Part shown: positions 7,217 through 16,369 of the stretch, in pieces
Position numbering within the stretch: the first letter of the stretch is position 1
Layout: the number at the start of each line of letters is the position of its first letter
Assembly (NCBI GenBank): GCA_002410555.1
Contig: DHSR01000054.1
Span: 1-61,825 of the forward strand
Origin: Bacteroidales bacterium UBA5281
Lineage (GTDB): Bacteria > Bacteroidota > Bacteroidia > Bacteroidales > Lentimicrobiaceae
Direction of reading: 5' to 3'
DNA length: 61,825 bases
The notes under the pieces: model-generated
Seen by the model: the letters and a program-made list of their open reading frames with translations, nothing else
Told to the model about the DNA's origin: nothing
Database searches by the model: none
Position numbers and translations under genes: made by a program

Positions 7217-8635
7217 TTAGTACCTGTAGTGATCGGGTTTATATGGTCCTTCAATGGGCACACCGATGTAAGCTGACTGTTCAGGCGTTAGTTTGGTAAG
7301 CTTTACTCCAATTTGCTCCAGGTGCAGGCGGGCAACTTCTTCGTCTAGCTGCTTGGACAAACGATATACATCTATGTCGTAATCATGCTGCCACAAATCA
7401 AGCTGGGCCAAAACCTGATTGGAGAAGGAGTTGCTCATCACAAAGGAGGGATGTCCGGTAGCACAGCCCAGATTCACCAGGCGGCCTTCGGCAAGCAGGA
7501 AAATGGCATTGCCTTTTTCAAAAGTAAACTTATCCACCTGAGGTTTAATATTTGTATGCTCCACGTTGCCGGCTTTAAACAGTGGCTCTACCTGTATCTC
7601 ATTGTCAAAGTGACCAATATTACACACTATACTTTGATCTTTCATGGCACGCATATGCTCCAGGGTAATCACGTCGCGGTTACCTGTTGCAGTAATATAG
7701 ATATTCCCTTCTTTAATGGCTTCTTCAATGGTTGACACTTCAAATCCTTCCATTGCAGCCTGCAATGCACATATGGGATCGATTTCGGTAACAATAACGC
7801 GGGCACCATAGGAGCGCATTGAACGGGCACAACCTTTACCTACATCGCCAAAACCAAGTACAACAGCCACTTTACCGGCAATCATTACATCGGTGGCGCG
7901 CTTGATGCCATCGGCCAATGATTCATGGCAACCGTAAAGATTATCAAACTTTGATTTGGTAACTGAATCATTCACATTAATGGCCGGAAAAAGCAATTCA
8001 CCAGCATGCATCATTTGATATAAGCGGTGCACCCCCGTGGTGGTTTCTTCAGAAACACCTTTGAGGTCTTTTACAGCCCGGTGCCATTGTTGCTTGTCTT
8101 CCATAAAAGCATCACTAAGATTTTTCAGCAATGCTTTCTCTTCTGAGTTTTCAGTCTTTACATTCAGCAAATCGGGATTTTTTTCTATGGCATATCCTTT
8201 ATGCACCATCAGGGTGGCATCTCCCCCATCATCAACGATAAGGTTGGGGCCTTTTCCTTCGGGGAAAGACAATGCCTGAAGCGTACACCACCAGTATTCT
8301 TCAAGCGTTTCGCCTTTCCAGGCAAATACCGGAATACCTGCAGCCGCAATGGCAGCAGCAGCATGATCCTGGGTGGAAAATATATTGCAACTTGCCCATC
8401 TTACGTCAGCACCTAAAGCAGTAAGTGTCTCTATAAGTACGGCCGTTTGGATGGTCATATGCAAAGAGCCTGTAATCCTGGCTCCTTTTAACGGCTGATC
8501 GTTCGCATATTTGCGACGTATCGCCATAAGGCCGGGCATTTCTTTTTCAGCAATTTCAATTTCCTTGCGGCCAAAGTCAGCAAGTGTAATGTCTTTAATT
8601 TTATAAGGAAGTAATTCGGTCACAGTACTTTTCAT
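7217..8635 (-). CDS. ahcY: Adenosylhomocysteinase
   Basis: AhcY reversibly hydrolyses S-adenosylhomocysteine to adenosine and homocysteine with bound NAD, clearing the product of methyltransferases. The 472-aa protein shows the substrate region with SLHMTIQTAVLIETL, the NAD-binding Rossmann segment VVLGFGDVGKGCARS and the conserved C-terminal KPDHYRY. Start is the ATG at 8633-8635 (MKSTVTELL); the longer frame has no family support and would read through the -7 box. It is monocistronic, with its own promoter and terminator. A perfect inverted repeat sits just upstream of the promoter. Confidence 0.97.
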   Translation of the reverse strand: MKSTVTELLPYKIKDITLADFGRKEIEIAEKEMPGLMAIRRKYANDQPLKGARITGSLHMTIQTAVLIETLTALGADVRWASCNIFSTQDHAAAAIAAAGIPVFAWKGETLEEYWWCTLQALSFPEGKGPNLIVDDGGDATLMVHKGYAIEKNPDLLNVKTENSEEKALLKNLSDAFMEDKQQWHRAVKDLKGVSEETTTGVHRLYQMMHAGELLFPAINVNDSVTKSKFDNLYGCHESLADGIKRATDVMIAGKVAVVLGFGDVGKGCARSMRSYGARVIVTEIDPICALQAAMEGFEVSTIEEAIKEGNIYITATGNRDVITLEHMRAMKDQSIVCNIGHFDNEIQVEPLFKAGNVEHTNIKPQVDKFTFEKGNAIFLLAEGRLVNLGCATGHPSFVMSNSFSNQVLAQLDLWQHDYDIDVYRLSKQLDEEVARLHLEQIGVKLTKLTPEQSAYIGVPIEGPYKPDHYRY

Positions 8636-8665
8636 TTGTTTTAGGTTATATGGAATTTGGGCCTG

Positions 8666-8673
8666 CAAAGATA
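8666..8673 (-). promoter_or_regulatory. Bacteroidota -7 box (TATCTTTG) of ahcY
   Basis: The minus strand reads TATCTTTG, 30 bases before the ahcY ATG. There is no -33 TTTG; the region where it should lie is occupied by an inverted repeat. Confidence 0.6.
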
Positions 8674-8678
8674 GGAAT

Positions 8679-8700
8679 AATACCTGAAAAATGAGGTATT
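8679..8700. promoter_or_regulatory. Inverted repeat AATACCT-N8-AGGTATT, possible operator
   Basis: AATACCT (8679-8685) and AGGTATT (8694-8700) are perfect 7-bp arms around 8 bases. They occupy the -14 to -35 zone of the ahcY promoter, where an activator or repressor could bind. The regulator is unknown. Confidence 0.45.
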
Positions 8701-8827
8701 TTAAGACTAATCTTAATAAAGTAACAGACTTATGGTTTAATAAAAAAAAGCATTACTATTCAGCAATCAGCCATACAAGCTATTGTAGATTTCTGTATCA
8801 TTGCAGCCTGAATGTAAATCTTTCGAC

Positions 8828-9565
8828 ATGCAGATATATGATACGATGAATCAACGGATGGCAACAGGCAAAAAACAACTCGCCATACTGGTTGATCCCG
8901 ATAAAGCCGATCTGAAATCATTGGGCAAAATGGCTGAAATGGCTGCCCTGAGCGGAGTAGATTATTTCTTTGTAGGAGGCAGTCTGCTGATTAATAACCA
9001 ACTGGACGACTGTATTAAACTACTTAAGCAGGTTGCGGGCTTACCCACGATATTATTTCCGGGCAACACCCTGCAGATGAGCTGGAAAGCCGATGCGATC
9101 CTGTTCCTGTCGCTTATCTCCGGACGCAACGCTGAAATGCTGATCGGCCGCCACGTGGTTTCGGCTCCTTACCTTAAAATGAGCAATTTACAGGTCATTC
9201 CTACCGGGTATATGCTCATTGAGAGCGGTCGGCCAACTGCCGTATCTTACATGAGTAATTCCGATCCTATTCCTGCCGATAAAGATGATATTGCCATGTG
9301 TACTGCCATGGCGGGCGAAATGTTGGGTCTCCGGATCATATATATGGATGCAGGCAGCGGAGCCATCAATCCCATTTCGGTAAGTATGATTTCACATGTA
9401 AAACAAAGCATTGATATACCTCTTATTGTGGGAGGCGGCATTCGTACTCCCGAAAAGGCCGCTGAAAGTGCCCGGGCAGGTGCAGATGTCATTGTGATAG
9501 GCAATGCCGTAGAAAAGGATCCCGGTATCATCAAATCAATTACTCAGGCCCTTAGTGAATGCTGA
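8828..9565 (+). CDS. Geranylgeranylglyceryl phosphate synthase (PcrB/GGGPS family)
   Basis: Enzymes of this TIM-barrel family join a polyprenyl diphosphate to glycerol-1-phosphate to make an ether-linked lipid precursor. The 245-aa protein shows LAILVDPDK near the N-terminus, then IPTGYMLIESG, the phosphate-binding VGGGIRTPEKA and IGNAVEKDP. It resembles the Bacteroidota group II enzymes. ATG 8828 gives the family-like MQIYDTMNQRM start; a frame from TTG at 8801 is possible but less likely. It is followed after 28 bases by the DPP IV gene, so the two may be cotranscribed. The lipid made from it in this organism cannot be told. Confidence 0.88.
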   Translation: MQIYDTMNQRMATGKKQLAILVDPDKADLKSLGKMAEMAALSGVDYFFVGGSLLINNQLDDCIKLLKQVAGLPTILFPGNTLQMSWKADAILFLSLISGRNAEMLIGRHVVSAPYLKMSNLQVIPTGYMLIESGRPTAVSYMSNSDPIPADKDDIAMCTAMAGEMLGLRIIYMDAGSGAINPISVSMISHVKQSIDIPLIVGGGIRTPEKAAESARAGADVIVIGNAVEKDPGIIKSITQALSEC

Positions 9566-9593
9566 ATGTTCAACTTTAAAAATCACTTACAAT

Positions 9594-11717
9594 ATGCGTA
9601 AATTAATCATTATCCTCATTGCTGTGCTGATGGCAGGTTCTGGTCTGGCTCAGCATAAAACATTTGAACTGGAAGAAATTGCCAGCAATCGTAGCCTTTA
9701 CCCGTCAGGTTTATGGAACCTGCAATGGAGAGGCGACACCGACATGATTACCTGGCAAACTGCTACTGCCCTGGTGGGACAGTACGTTTCAGGAAAAAAG
9801 CCCGATACTTTACTGAAAGCAGGCACACTGAATGCGCTGCTGCAACCGGAAAAGGGGTTGAAGCGGCTTCCATGGGTCACCTGGAAGGATTCAGAGTCAT
9901 TGCATTTTAACATCGGAATGGATTATTATGCTTATAACTTTTCCACCAGACAGGCTACCAAAACCTTTACCCTTCCCGAAAAGGCTGAAAATATTGAACA
10001 TTCACCAGATGCCCGTTATATTGCTTATACCATTGACAATAACCTCTATGTAAATGATGGTAAAATTCAAAAAGCCGTGAGCAGTGACGAAAATAAAGGC
10101 ATCGTAAGCGGACAGTCTGTTCATCGCAATGAATTTGGCATCAACAAAGGTATATTTTGGTCACCAAAAGGCAATTTGCTGGCATTTTACCGCATGGACG
10201 AAACCATGGTTACTGAATATCCTCTGGTGGATGTTACCGGACGCATAGCTGAAGTAAATTATTTCCGGTATCCAATGGCGGGTATGACCAGCCATCAGGT
10301 TACCCTGGGTGTATTTAATCCGGTCAATGGGGAAATTGTATTTATGCAAACACCCGGCCCGGATGATCATTATCTTACCAATATAGCCTGGAGCCCGGAT
10401 GAAAAATCAGTATTTATTGCTGAGTTAAACCGTGATCAAAATCACTTATTGCTCAATAAATACGATGCTGCAACCGGTAAGTTTATTCAAACACTTTTTG
10501 AAGAAAAGAACGCCCGCTATGTGGAACCACAACATCCCATGGAATTTCTGCCGGGAGATGCCACGCATTTTATATGGCAAAGTCAGCGTGATGGTTTCAA
10601 CCATATTTATCTATATATGGAAGACGGAACACTGGAGAAACAACTCACTTCCGGCAGTTGGGTAGTTACTTCTGTGGATGGATTCAGCAAAAACAACAAG
10701 GGAATATTTTATACTTCAACTAAGGGCAATCCATTGGATAAGCAACTTTATTACCTTGACATTAAATCGGGTAAAAGCCATAAGTTAAGTAAAACTTCCG
10801 GCACACATCAGGCGCTTATCAGTGGTGATGGAAAATTTATTGCAACTACGTTTAGCAACCCCCAGATCGCTACACAAACAGACATTCTGGACACGAAAGG
10901 ATATGCCATGCTCACCCTGAACAAGGACACAAATCCCCTAAAAGACTATGCTCTTGGTGAAACTTCCATTCTCACCCTTAAATCGGATCTTGGTGACGAT
11001 TTATACTGCCGGTTGATTAAACCTGCGAATTTTGATGCAACAAAAAAATATCCTGTAATAATATATGTGTATGGTGGGCCCCATTCTCAGCTTGTTTCAG
11101 GAGACTGGCTGAACGGAGCCGGACTTTTCATGCATTATCTGGCGCAAAGGGGATACGCTGTATTTACCCTCGACAATCATGGCACGGCCAACCGCGGGTT
11201 TGAGTTTGAGAGTGTAATTCATCGGAATCTGGGAGTTCAGGAGATGGCCGATCAGTTAACCGGCGTAAATTACCTCAAATCACTCCAGTGGGTAGATACT
11301 GCGCGGCTGGCTGTGGATGGATGGAGTTATGGCGGATTTATGTCGCTTACCCTGAAACTAAAAAATCCGGGACTATTTAAAGTAGCCACCGCAGGTGGCC
11401 CGGTTACTGACTGGAAATTCTATGAAGTGATGTATGGAGAGCGTTATATGGATACTCCGGAGCAGAACCCCGAAGGTTACAAAAACGCTTCCCTGCTCAA
11501 TGCAACGGACGGACTGGAAGGGAAACTGCTTATCATTCACGGGGCACAGGACAATACAGTGGTTTGGCAAAACAGCCTCGAATTCCTGAATCAATGCATT
11601 GAAAATAAAAAGCAGGTAGATTACTTTGTTTATCCTACCCATGAGCACAATGTGAGAGGCCTCGACCGGGTACATCTTTACCGCAAACTGGTTACTTATT
11701 ATAACGATTTTCTTTAG
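9594..11717 (+). CDS. Dipeptidyl peptidase IV-like S9 peptidase
   Basis: This 707-aa exported serine peptidase removes X-Pro or X-Ala dipeptides. It has a signal peptide (residues 1-20, ending GSGLAQ), an N-terminal beta-propeller, and a C-terminal alpha/beta-hydrolase domain with GWSYGG (nucleophile Ser578), Asp653 in GAQDNTVV and His685 in THEHNV. The propeller also has HRNEFGIN, matching the DPP IV region that recognises the substrate amino terminus. The start at ATG 9594 gives a clean signal peptide. Together with the C69 dipeptidase and aminopeptidase P it points to periplasmic peptide use. Confidence 0.95.
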   Translation: MRKLIIILIAVLMAGSGLAQHKTFELEEIASNRSLYPSGLWNLQWRGDTDMITWQTATALVGQYVSGKKPDTLLKAGTLNALLQPEKGLKRLPWVTWKDSESLHFNIGMDYYAYNFSTRQATKTFTLPEKAENIEHSPDARYIAYTIDNNLYVNDGKIQKAVSSDENKGIVSGQSVHRNEFGINKGIFWSPKGNLLAFYRMDETMVTEYPLVDVTGRIAEVNYFRYPMAGMTSHQVTLGVFNPVNGEIVFMQTPGPDDHYLTNIAWSPDEKSVFIAELNRDQNHLLLNKYDAATGKFIQTLFEEKNARYVEPQHPMEFLPGDATHFIWQSQRDGFNHIYLYMEDGTLEKQLTSGSWVVTSVDGFSKNNKGIFYTSTKGNPLDKQLYYLDIKSGKSHKLSKTSGTHQALISGDGKFIATTFSNPQIATQTDILDTKGYAMLTLNKDTNPLKDYALGETSILTLKSDLGDDLYCRLIKPANFDATKKYPVIIYVYGGPHSQLVSGDWLNGAGLFMHYLAQRGYAVFTLDNHGTANRGFEFESVIHRNLGVQEMADQLTGVNYLKSLQWVDTARLAVDGWSYGGFMSLTLKLKNPGLFKVATAGGPVTDWKFYEVMYGERYMDTPEQNPEGYKNASLLNATDGLEGKLLIIHGAQDNTVVWQNSLEFLNQCIENKKQVDYFVYPTHEHNVRGLDRVHLYRKLVTYYNDFL

Positions 11718-11731
11718 CTGCCGGATAACTA

Positions 11732-12841
11732 TTATTTAGTAGCATCATACACATCGAGCAAATCGGCCCCTGCCTGATAGGGGCTGATGGTTCCCTCCTG
11801 TATCTTATTTTTATAGCTAAGCAGCTCCCGCTTTATTACCGGATGGTTATAAAACCTCTCGTGCAGCCGGCCATCTACATAATCGAGCATAATCTGCCAT
11901 GCCTGCTGTTGACGTTTGTGAGCGAAATAGTTATTTTCCTTAACAAAACGAAGATATCTTTCCGTCATTTCCCAAACTTCTGCAATCCCATCATGGGTAA
12001 GAGCAGAGCATGTTTTTACTTCGGGAATCCAGCCCGATTCGGTGGGTGGAAAAAGGTGAAGCGCATTTTTAATTTGCCTCTGAGCGATCTCTGCCTTCGT
12101 TTTATTATCACCATCTGCCTTATTAACGGCAATGGCGTCGGCCATTTCCATAATACCCCGTTTGATGCCCTGCAATTCATCCCCTGCTCCTGAGATCATC
12201 AGCAAAAGGAAAAAGTCAACCATTGAATGAACAGCGGTTTCGGATTGTCCTACACCTACCGTTTCAACAAAAATGGTATCAAACCCGGCTGCTTCACATA
12301 AAATAATGATTTCGCGGGTTTTTCGTGCCACGCCGCCCAGGCTTCCGGCCGAAGGAGAAGGCCGGATATAGGCATTGGCCTGAGCTGAGAGCTCTTCCAT
12401 CCGGGTTTTATCGCCCAGGATGCTTCCCCTGGAACGGCTGCTGCTTGGATCAATCGCTAGTACGGCCAGTCGATGGCCTTTGCTCAACAGATGCATCCCA
12501 AAGGCTTCAATAAAGGTGCTTTTGCCAGCTCCCGGCACGCCGGTAATGCCAATACGTACAGAATTTCCTGCAAAAGGAAGACAAGCCTGTATCAACTGCC
12601 GGGCAATGGCCTGATGATCAGGCAATGAACTCTCAACCAGGGTTATGGCTTTACTGAGTATGGTAATATCCGGAGCGCGGATGCCGGCCACATATTCATC
12701 TACACTGAGCAGGGCAGTGCGCATCTTTTTAAAACGTTTAATGGCATGTGGATTTAGCGAAGAGGGTTGCTCTATGCCTTCCTGTACCTTCAAAGCTGAA
12801 TTTTCAGGTTTATCTTCGGGATTGTATTTTGATGTTTTCAT
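11732..12841 (-). CDS. meaB: Methylmalonyl-CoA mutase-associated GTPase MeaB
   Basis: MeaB is a G3E-type GTPase that chaperones and protects adenosylcobalamin-dependent methylmalonyl-CoA mutase, used in the propionate-succinate pathway. The 369-aa protein has Walker A GVPGAGKST (residues 101-109), a DPSSSRSRGSILGDKTRM switch region, an ETVGVGQSE segment and the base-recognition NKADGDN. An N-terminal extension of about 40 residues precedes the family core. It converges tail-to-tail with the DPP IV gene, 14 bases apart. The mutase subunits are not in this window. Confidence 0.95.
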   Translation of the reverse strand: MKTSKYNPEDKPENSALKVQEGIEQPSSLNPHAIKRFKKMRTALLSVDEYVAGIRAPDITILSKAITLVESSLPDHQAIARQLIQACLPFAGNSVRIGITGVPGAGKSTFIEAFGMHLLSKGHRLAVLAIDPSSSRSRGSILGDKTRMEELSAQANAYIRPSPSAGSLGGVARKTREIIILCEAAGFDTIFVETVGVGQSETAVHSMVDFFLLLMISGAGDELQGIKRGIMEMADAIAVNKADGDNKTKAEIAQRQIKNALHLFPPTESGWIPEVKTCSALTHDGIAEVWEMTERYLRFVKENNYFAHKRQQQAWQIMLDYVDGRLHERFYNHPVIKRELLSYKNKIQEGTISPYQAGADLLDVYDATK

Positions 12842-12857
12842 GTAAGCACATTTGAGG

Positions 12858-12865
12858 CAAAAGTA
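12858..12865 (-). promoter_or_regulatory. Bacteroidota -7 box (TACTTTTG) of meaB
   Basis: The minus strand reads TACTTTTG 16 bases before the meaB ATG. A TTTG (12889-12892) lies 23 bases further upstream, somewhat long for a -33 box. Confidence 0.5.
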
Positions 12866-12981
12866 GGACTTTATTTTGGGATTTGAGCCAAACAGCAGCG
12901 GACACCATTATCCGTTCAATAATTTTTCACAAAAAATGATTGGTGCCATAGAGAGAATAATCGGGGAGAATTTTTTTTGAT

Positions 12982-12989
12982 TAGCTTTG
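12982..12989 (+). promoter_or_regulatory. Bacteroidota -7 box (TAGCTTTG) of the pnt operon
   Basis: TAGCTTTG matches TAnnTTTG and lies 35 bases before the first ATG of the transhydrogenase operon. No clear -33 box. Confidence 0.55.
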
Positions 12990-13024
12990 CACCCAAAATT
13001 CACTTCAAAATCAATCTGGAACAT

Positions 13025-14155
13025 ATGATTTTAGGTTTACTAAAGGAACACGGTACCGAAACCCGTGTGGCATTGCTCCCTGAAACCGTAAAAGCTTTTA
13101 TCGACTTAAAGGTAGAGGTTTTGGTAGAAAAGGGTGCAGGGGCATCCGCATTTGCGGAAGACGAAGAATATCAGGCTATTGGAGCTAAATTAGTTTCACG
13201 ACCGGAGGTGTTTGATCTGGCAGAAGTATTGTTGCAGATTCAGCCACCTGCAGAAGGCGATGTTGCGAAAATCAAAAATTCGCAGGTCTGGATCAGTGCA
13301 TTTAATCCGCTATGGGAAACCGGGCTGGTAAAAACTTTCCTGGGCCAGGGCCTTACTACATTCAGTCTCGACCTTATTCCGCGAACCACGCGTGCACAAG
13401 CTATGGATATACTTTCCTCTATGGCTACTGTATCGGGTTATATGGCTGTGCTTGAGGCAGCAATGAAATTACCTACATTCTTCCCTATGTTCATGACTGC
13501 CGCCGGCACCATTCGTCCGGCCAATGTATTGATTTTGGGAGCCGGAGTAGCCGGATTGCAAGCCATAGCCACTTCAAGAAAACTCGGTGCACAGGTACAG
13601 GTTTTCGATGTCCGGTCAGCCGTTAAAGAGGAAGTAATGAGTCTGGGTGGGAAGTTTGTGGAAGTAGAAGGTGCTACCGAGGACAAAGCTGCCGGCGGGT
13701 ATGCCGTAGAACAGACCGAAGAATTCAAAAAGAAGCAACAGCAGGCCATCAACGAGCATGCTGCCAAAGCCAATGTGGTGATATGCACAGCCCAGATTCC
13801 AGGAAAAAGGGCGCCTCTTCTGCTGCCCACCCATGCCGTGGAATCCATGAAGAGAGGCTCGGTCATTATCGACCTGGCTGCTTCGAGCGGTGGTAACTGT
13901 GAATTAACGAAAGACAATCAAACGATTGTTCATCAAGGTGTTACCGTTATCGGCCAATCAAATTATCCGGCACAGAAACCTTTGGATGCCAGCCGGATGT
14001 TTGGCAAGAACGTACTCAATTTCATGAAACTCATTATCGGTAAGCAAGGCGAGCTGAATCTGAATTTCGAAGACGATATCGTAAAAGGAACCTGCATCAC
14101 TCACAAAGGTGAAGTATACAACGAAAGAGTGAAAACAATCATCGAAAAAAATTAA
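13025..14155 (+). CDS. pntAA: NAD(P) transhydrogenase alpha subunit part 1 (NAD-binding)
   Basis: Domain dI of the proton-pumping transhydrogenase binds NAD(H) and exchanges hydride with the NADP(H) domain. The 376-aa protein is related to alanine dehydrogenase: N-terminal MILGLLKEHGTETRVALLPE, then a Rossmann segment VLILGAGVAGLQAIATSRKLG and the family DLAASSGGN motif. ATG 13025 matches the family start. It ends 4 bases before pntAB. The split into three polypeptides (AA, AB, B) is common in Bacteroidota, unlike the two-subunit E. coli enzyme. Confidence 0.95.
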   Translation: MILGLLKEHGTETRVALLPETVKAFIDLKVEVLVEKGAGASAFAEDEEYQAIGAKLVSRPEVFDLAEVLLQIQPPAEGDVAKIKNSQVWISAFNPLWETGLVKTFLGQGLTTFSLDLIPRTTRAQAMDILSSMATVSGYMAVLEAAMKLPTFFPMFMTAAGTIRPANVLILGAGVAGLQAIATSRKLGAQVQVFDVRSAVKEEVMSLGGKFVEVEGATEDKAAGGYAVEQTEEFKKKQQQAINEHAAKANVVICTAQIPGKRAPLLLPTHAVESMKRGSVIIDLAASSGGNCELTKDNQTIVHQGVTVIGQSNYPAQKPLDASRMFGKNVLNFMKLIIGKQGELNLNFEDDIVKGTCITHKGEVYNERVKTIIEKN

Positions 14156-14159
14156 AGCT

Positions 14160-14474
14160 ATGGAACAAGCACTGACATTATTCTTTGAGTACAAAGAAGA
14201 GATATTCATCATCGCCCTTTCCATTTTTTTAGGGATAGAAGTAATATCGCACGTTCCCGCTGTGCTGCACACCCCGCTGATGTCGGGTGCAAATGCAATT
14301 AGTGGTGTAATTATCATTGGTGGAATCATTCTGGTGGGTCATGCCGACCTGACCAGCTTTTCCGTAAACCTTGTATTGGGAATTTTAGCCCTGATTTTTG
14401 GTACTTTAAATGTGGTTGGCGGATTTGCCATTACCGACAGGATGCTCGAAATGTTTAAAAAGAAAAAAAAGTAA
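14160..14474 (+). CDS. pntAB: NAD(P) transhydrogenase alpha subunit part 2
   Basis: This 104-aa membrane protein has about three transmembrane helices and a Lys-rich C-terminus. It carries the conserved HTPLMSGANAISGV segment of the alpha-2 subunit, which with PntB forms the proton channel. It sits between pntAA and pntB with gaps of 4 and 6 bases. Confidence 0.95.
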   Translation: MEQALTLFFEYKEEIFIIALSIFLGIEVISHVPAVLHTPLMSGANAISGVIIIGGIILVGHADLTSFSVNLVLGILALIFGTLNVVGGFAITDRMLEMFKKKKK

Positions 14475-14480
14475 GCCGTT

Positions 14481-15923
14481 ATGGATAAAATTTTAGGAAC
14501 AATAAACGGAATGGATTTTACCATTGGAGACTCACTGCTTGAATTGAGCTACCTGATCGCCGCACTTTTGTTTGTGTTTGGCTTGAAATTACTTTCTCAC
14601 CCCGCCACTGCCCGTCGTGGTAACCTTTGGGCAGCCTCTGGAATGGGTCTGGCCATGATTACAACCCTGCTTCTTCACAAAAACAGCAGCGGTGGAGGAA
14701 TTCCGATGATGAATATGTGGGTAATCATACTCTTTATCGGCATAGGCTCAGCACTGGGGTGGATTATAGCCCGCAAGGTTAAGATGACCGCTATGCCTCA
14801 ACTGGTTTCCTTATTCAATGCTTCCGGCGGAGCTGCTTCTATGCTGGTCGCATTGCTGGAATATCCCAATGCCATTGCCGGTGATACCGGTTCAATTTTA
14901 GTTACCGTACTCGGTTTGGTTATCGGTGCCATTGCTTTTAGCGGCAGTGTGATTGCCTGGGGCAAACTCGACGGAAGGGTGGGCGACATTATGAAGCCTT
15001 TTATGACCTACCTCAATCTGTTTTTACTGGTGTTAACCATAGCGCTTAGTGTATACATCATCATTTCCCCCAATCCTCCCACTGATCTGATGTGGGCAAT
15101 TTACATACTCACCCTCTTATCGTTGATTTATGGAGTGATGTTTGTCATGCCTATTGGTGGAGCCGATATGCCGGTAGTTATCTCCCTGCTAAACGCCTTA
15201 ACGGGTATTGCGGCAGCCATGGCCGGGTTCATTTACGGAAATCAGGCCATGATTCTTGGTGGTATATTGGTTGGTGCAGCCGGCATGATTTTAACCATGC
15301 TGATGTGCAAGGCAATGAATCGTTCACTGCTCAATGTAATCATTGGATCATTTGGCGGCAGTGCTGCCGGGGCCGCAGGAGATGGTGATAAAACGGTAAA
15401 AGAAATTTCATTGAGTGATGCTGCCGTTCTGTTGAGCTACTCACAGAAGGTATATATCGTTCCCGGTTATGGACTGGCGGTAGCTCAGGCTCAGCATCTT
15501 TGCCATGAGTTGGATACACTGCTTGCGGCTAAAGGCGTAGAAGTAAAATATGCTATACACCCGGTTGCCGGGCGCATGCCAGGTCATATGAATGTGCTTT
15601 TGGCCGAAGCCGATGTGCCATACGATAAGCTCGTTGAAATGGATGAAGCCAACAATGAGATGCCCAATACGGACGTAGTGATCGTAATTGGTGCCAATGA
15701 TGTGGTCAATCCAGCCGCTGAAGATGATCCCGGCAGTCCGATTTATGGTATGCCTATTATAAAAGTACTGGATGCAAAAAATGTTATTGTAATGAAACGT
15801 AGTATGGCTGCCGGCTATGCTGCCATTCCAAATAATCTGTTCTATCACCCAAAAAACAGTATGCTGTTTGGCGATGCCAAGGCCAGTCTTCAAAAGTTGG
15901 TCACCGAGGTTAAAAGCCTGTAA
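14481..15923 (+). CDS. pntB: NAD(P) transhydrogenase subunit beta
   Basis: The 480-aa protein has about eight or nine membrane helices (residues 15-290), then the NADP(H)-binding domain dIII with VPGYGLAVAQAQH and HPVAGRMPGHMNVLLAEA, and VIVIGANDVVNPAA followed by GMPIIKVLDA. With the two alpha subunits it couples proton entry to NADPH formation. It is the last gene of the operon, followed by a terminator 20 bases on. Confidence 0.96.
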   Translation: MDKILGTINGMDFTIGDSLLELSYLIAALLFVFGLKLLSHPATARRGNLWAASGMGLAMITTLLLHKNSSGGGIPMMNMWVIILFIGIGSALGWIIARKVKMTAMPQLVSLFNASGGAASMLVALLEYPNAIAGDTGSILVTVLGLVIGAIAFSGSVIAWGKLDGRVGDIMKPFMTYLNLFLLVLTIALSVYIIISPNPPTDLMWAIYILTLLSLIYGVMFVMPIGGADMPVVISLLNALTGIAAAMAGFIYGNQAMILGGILVGAAGMILTMLMCKAMNRSLLNVIIGSFGGSAAGAAGDGDKTVKEISLSDAAVLLSYSQKVYIVPGYGLAVAQAQHLCHELDTLLAAKGVEVKYAIHPVAGRMPGHMNVLLAEADVPYDKLVEMDEANNEMPNTDVVIVIGANDVVNPAAEDDPGSPIYGMPIIKVLDAKNVIVMKRSMAAGYAAIPNNLFYHPKNSMLFGDAKASLQKLVTEVKSL

Positions 15924-15941
15924 AACCAATTCTATTTATAA

Positions 15942-15979
15942 AAGAGTCTTCTTATTCAATGGAAGGCTCTTTTTTTTTG
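15942..15979 (+). terminator. Rho-independent terminator of the pnt operon
   Basis: AGAGTCTTC pairs with GAAGGCTCT with one mismatch around a 10-nt loop, followed by a run of nine T. Confidence 0.85.
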
Positions 15980-15984
15980 CTTTT

Positions 15985-16019
15985 TTTGCATATCCGACAA
16001 AAAAAGTATGGTATATTTG
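15985..16019 (+). promoter_or_regulatory. Promoter of tRNA-Lys
   Basis: TATATTTG (16012-16019) matches the -7 consensus and lies 12 bases before the tRNA. A TTTG at 15985-15988 is 23 bases upstream, somewhat long for the -33 box. Confidence 0.55.
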
Positions 16020-16031
16020 CACCGTCAAAAC

Positions 16032-16104
16032 CTCTCCGTAGCTCAGTTGGTAGAGCAAATGACTCTTAATCATTGGGTCGAAGGTTCGAGTCCTTCCGGG
16101 GAGA
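16032..16104 (+). tRNA. tRNA-Lys (anticodon CTT)
   Basis: The cloverleaf is complete: acceptor CTCTCCG pairs with CGGGGAG, D-arm GCTC/GAGC, anticodon stem AATGA/TCATT with loop CTCTTAA, T-arm GAAGG/CCTTC with TTCGAGT. Discriminator A; CCA is not encoded. It reads AAG codons. Confidence 0.96.
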
Positions 16105-16110
16105 CTTCAA

Positions 16111-16150
16111 AAAAGGGGTTGTAACAGAATAAGTTGCAGCCCTTTTAATT
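16111..16150 (+). terminator. Probable terminator after tRNA-Lys
   Basis: An imperfect inverted repeat with outer arms AAAAGGG and CCCTTTT and inner TTGTAAC/GTTGCA is followed by a T-rich tail. It separates tRNA-Lys from the next tRNA. Confidence 0.6.
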
Positions 16151-16254
16151 TTACTTTCGGAATAATGATTAGCACTTTTTATCAGTAAATAAACCCAGGG
16201 CATACCGTACAAAATAATTTTGGTTAATGAAGGCGGATAAACTATGAATTTTGC

Positions 16255-16262
16255 TATTTTTG
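16255..16262 (+). promoter_or_regulatory. Bacteroidota -7 box (TATTTTTG) of tRNA-Pro
   Basis: TATTTTTG lies 24 bases before tRNA-Pro, suggesting its own promoter. No -33 box at the right distance. Confidence 0.5.
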
Positions 16263-16286
16263 CAGCCCTGAACAATCAATTTCACT

Positions 16287-16360
16287 CGGGATGTAGCGCA
16301 GCCCGGTAGCGCGCTTCGTTCGGGACGAAGAGGCCGCAGGTTCGAATCCTGTCATCCCGA
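16287..16360 (+). tRNA. tRNA-Pro (anticodon CGG)
   Basis: Acceptor CGGGATG pairs with CATCCCG. The anticodon stem CTTCG/CGAAG encloses loop TTCGGGA, so the anticodon is CGG, reading CCG. The T-arm has GGTTCGAATCC. CCA is not encoded. Confidence 0.96.
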
Positions 16361-16369
16361 CTCATACCA

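Noticed and set aside
8636..8827. SAM or SAH riboswitch upstream of ahcY
   Set aside because: Only a simple 7-bp inverted repeat, mostly upstream of the -7 box, is present; the leader is too short for a known aptamer.
15092..15388. 98-aa plus-strand reading frame inside pntB
   Set aside because: Out-of-frame shadow of the membrane part of PntB.
16066..16275. 69-aa minus-strand reading frame across tRNA-Lys
   Set aside because: It overlaps a clear tRNA and its terminator; no promoter and no family.
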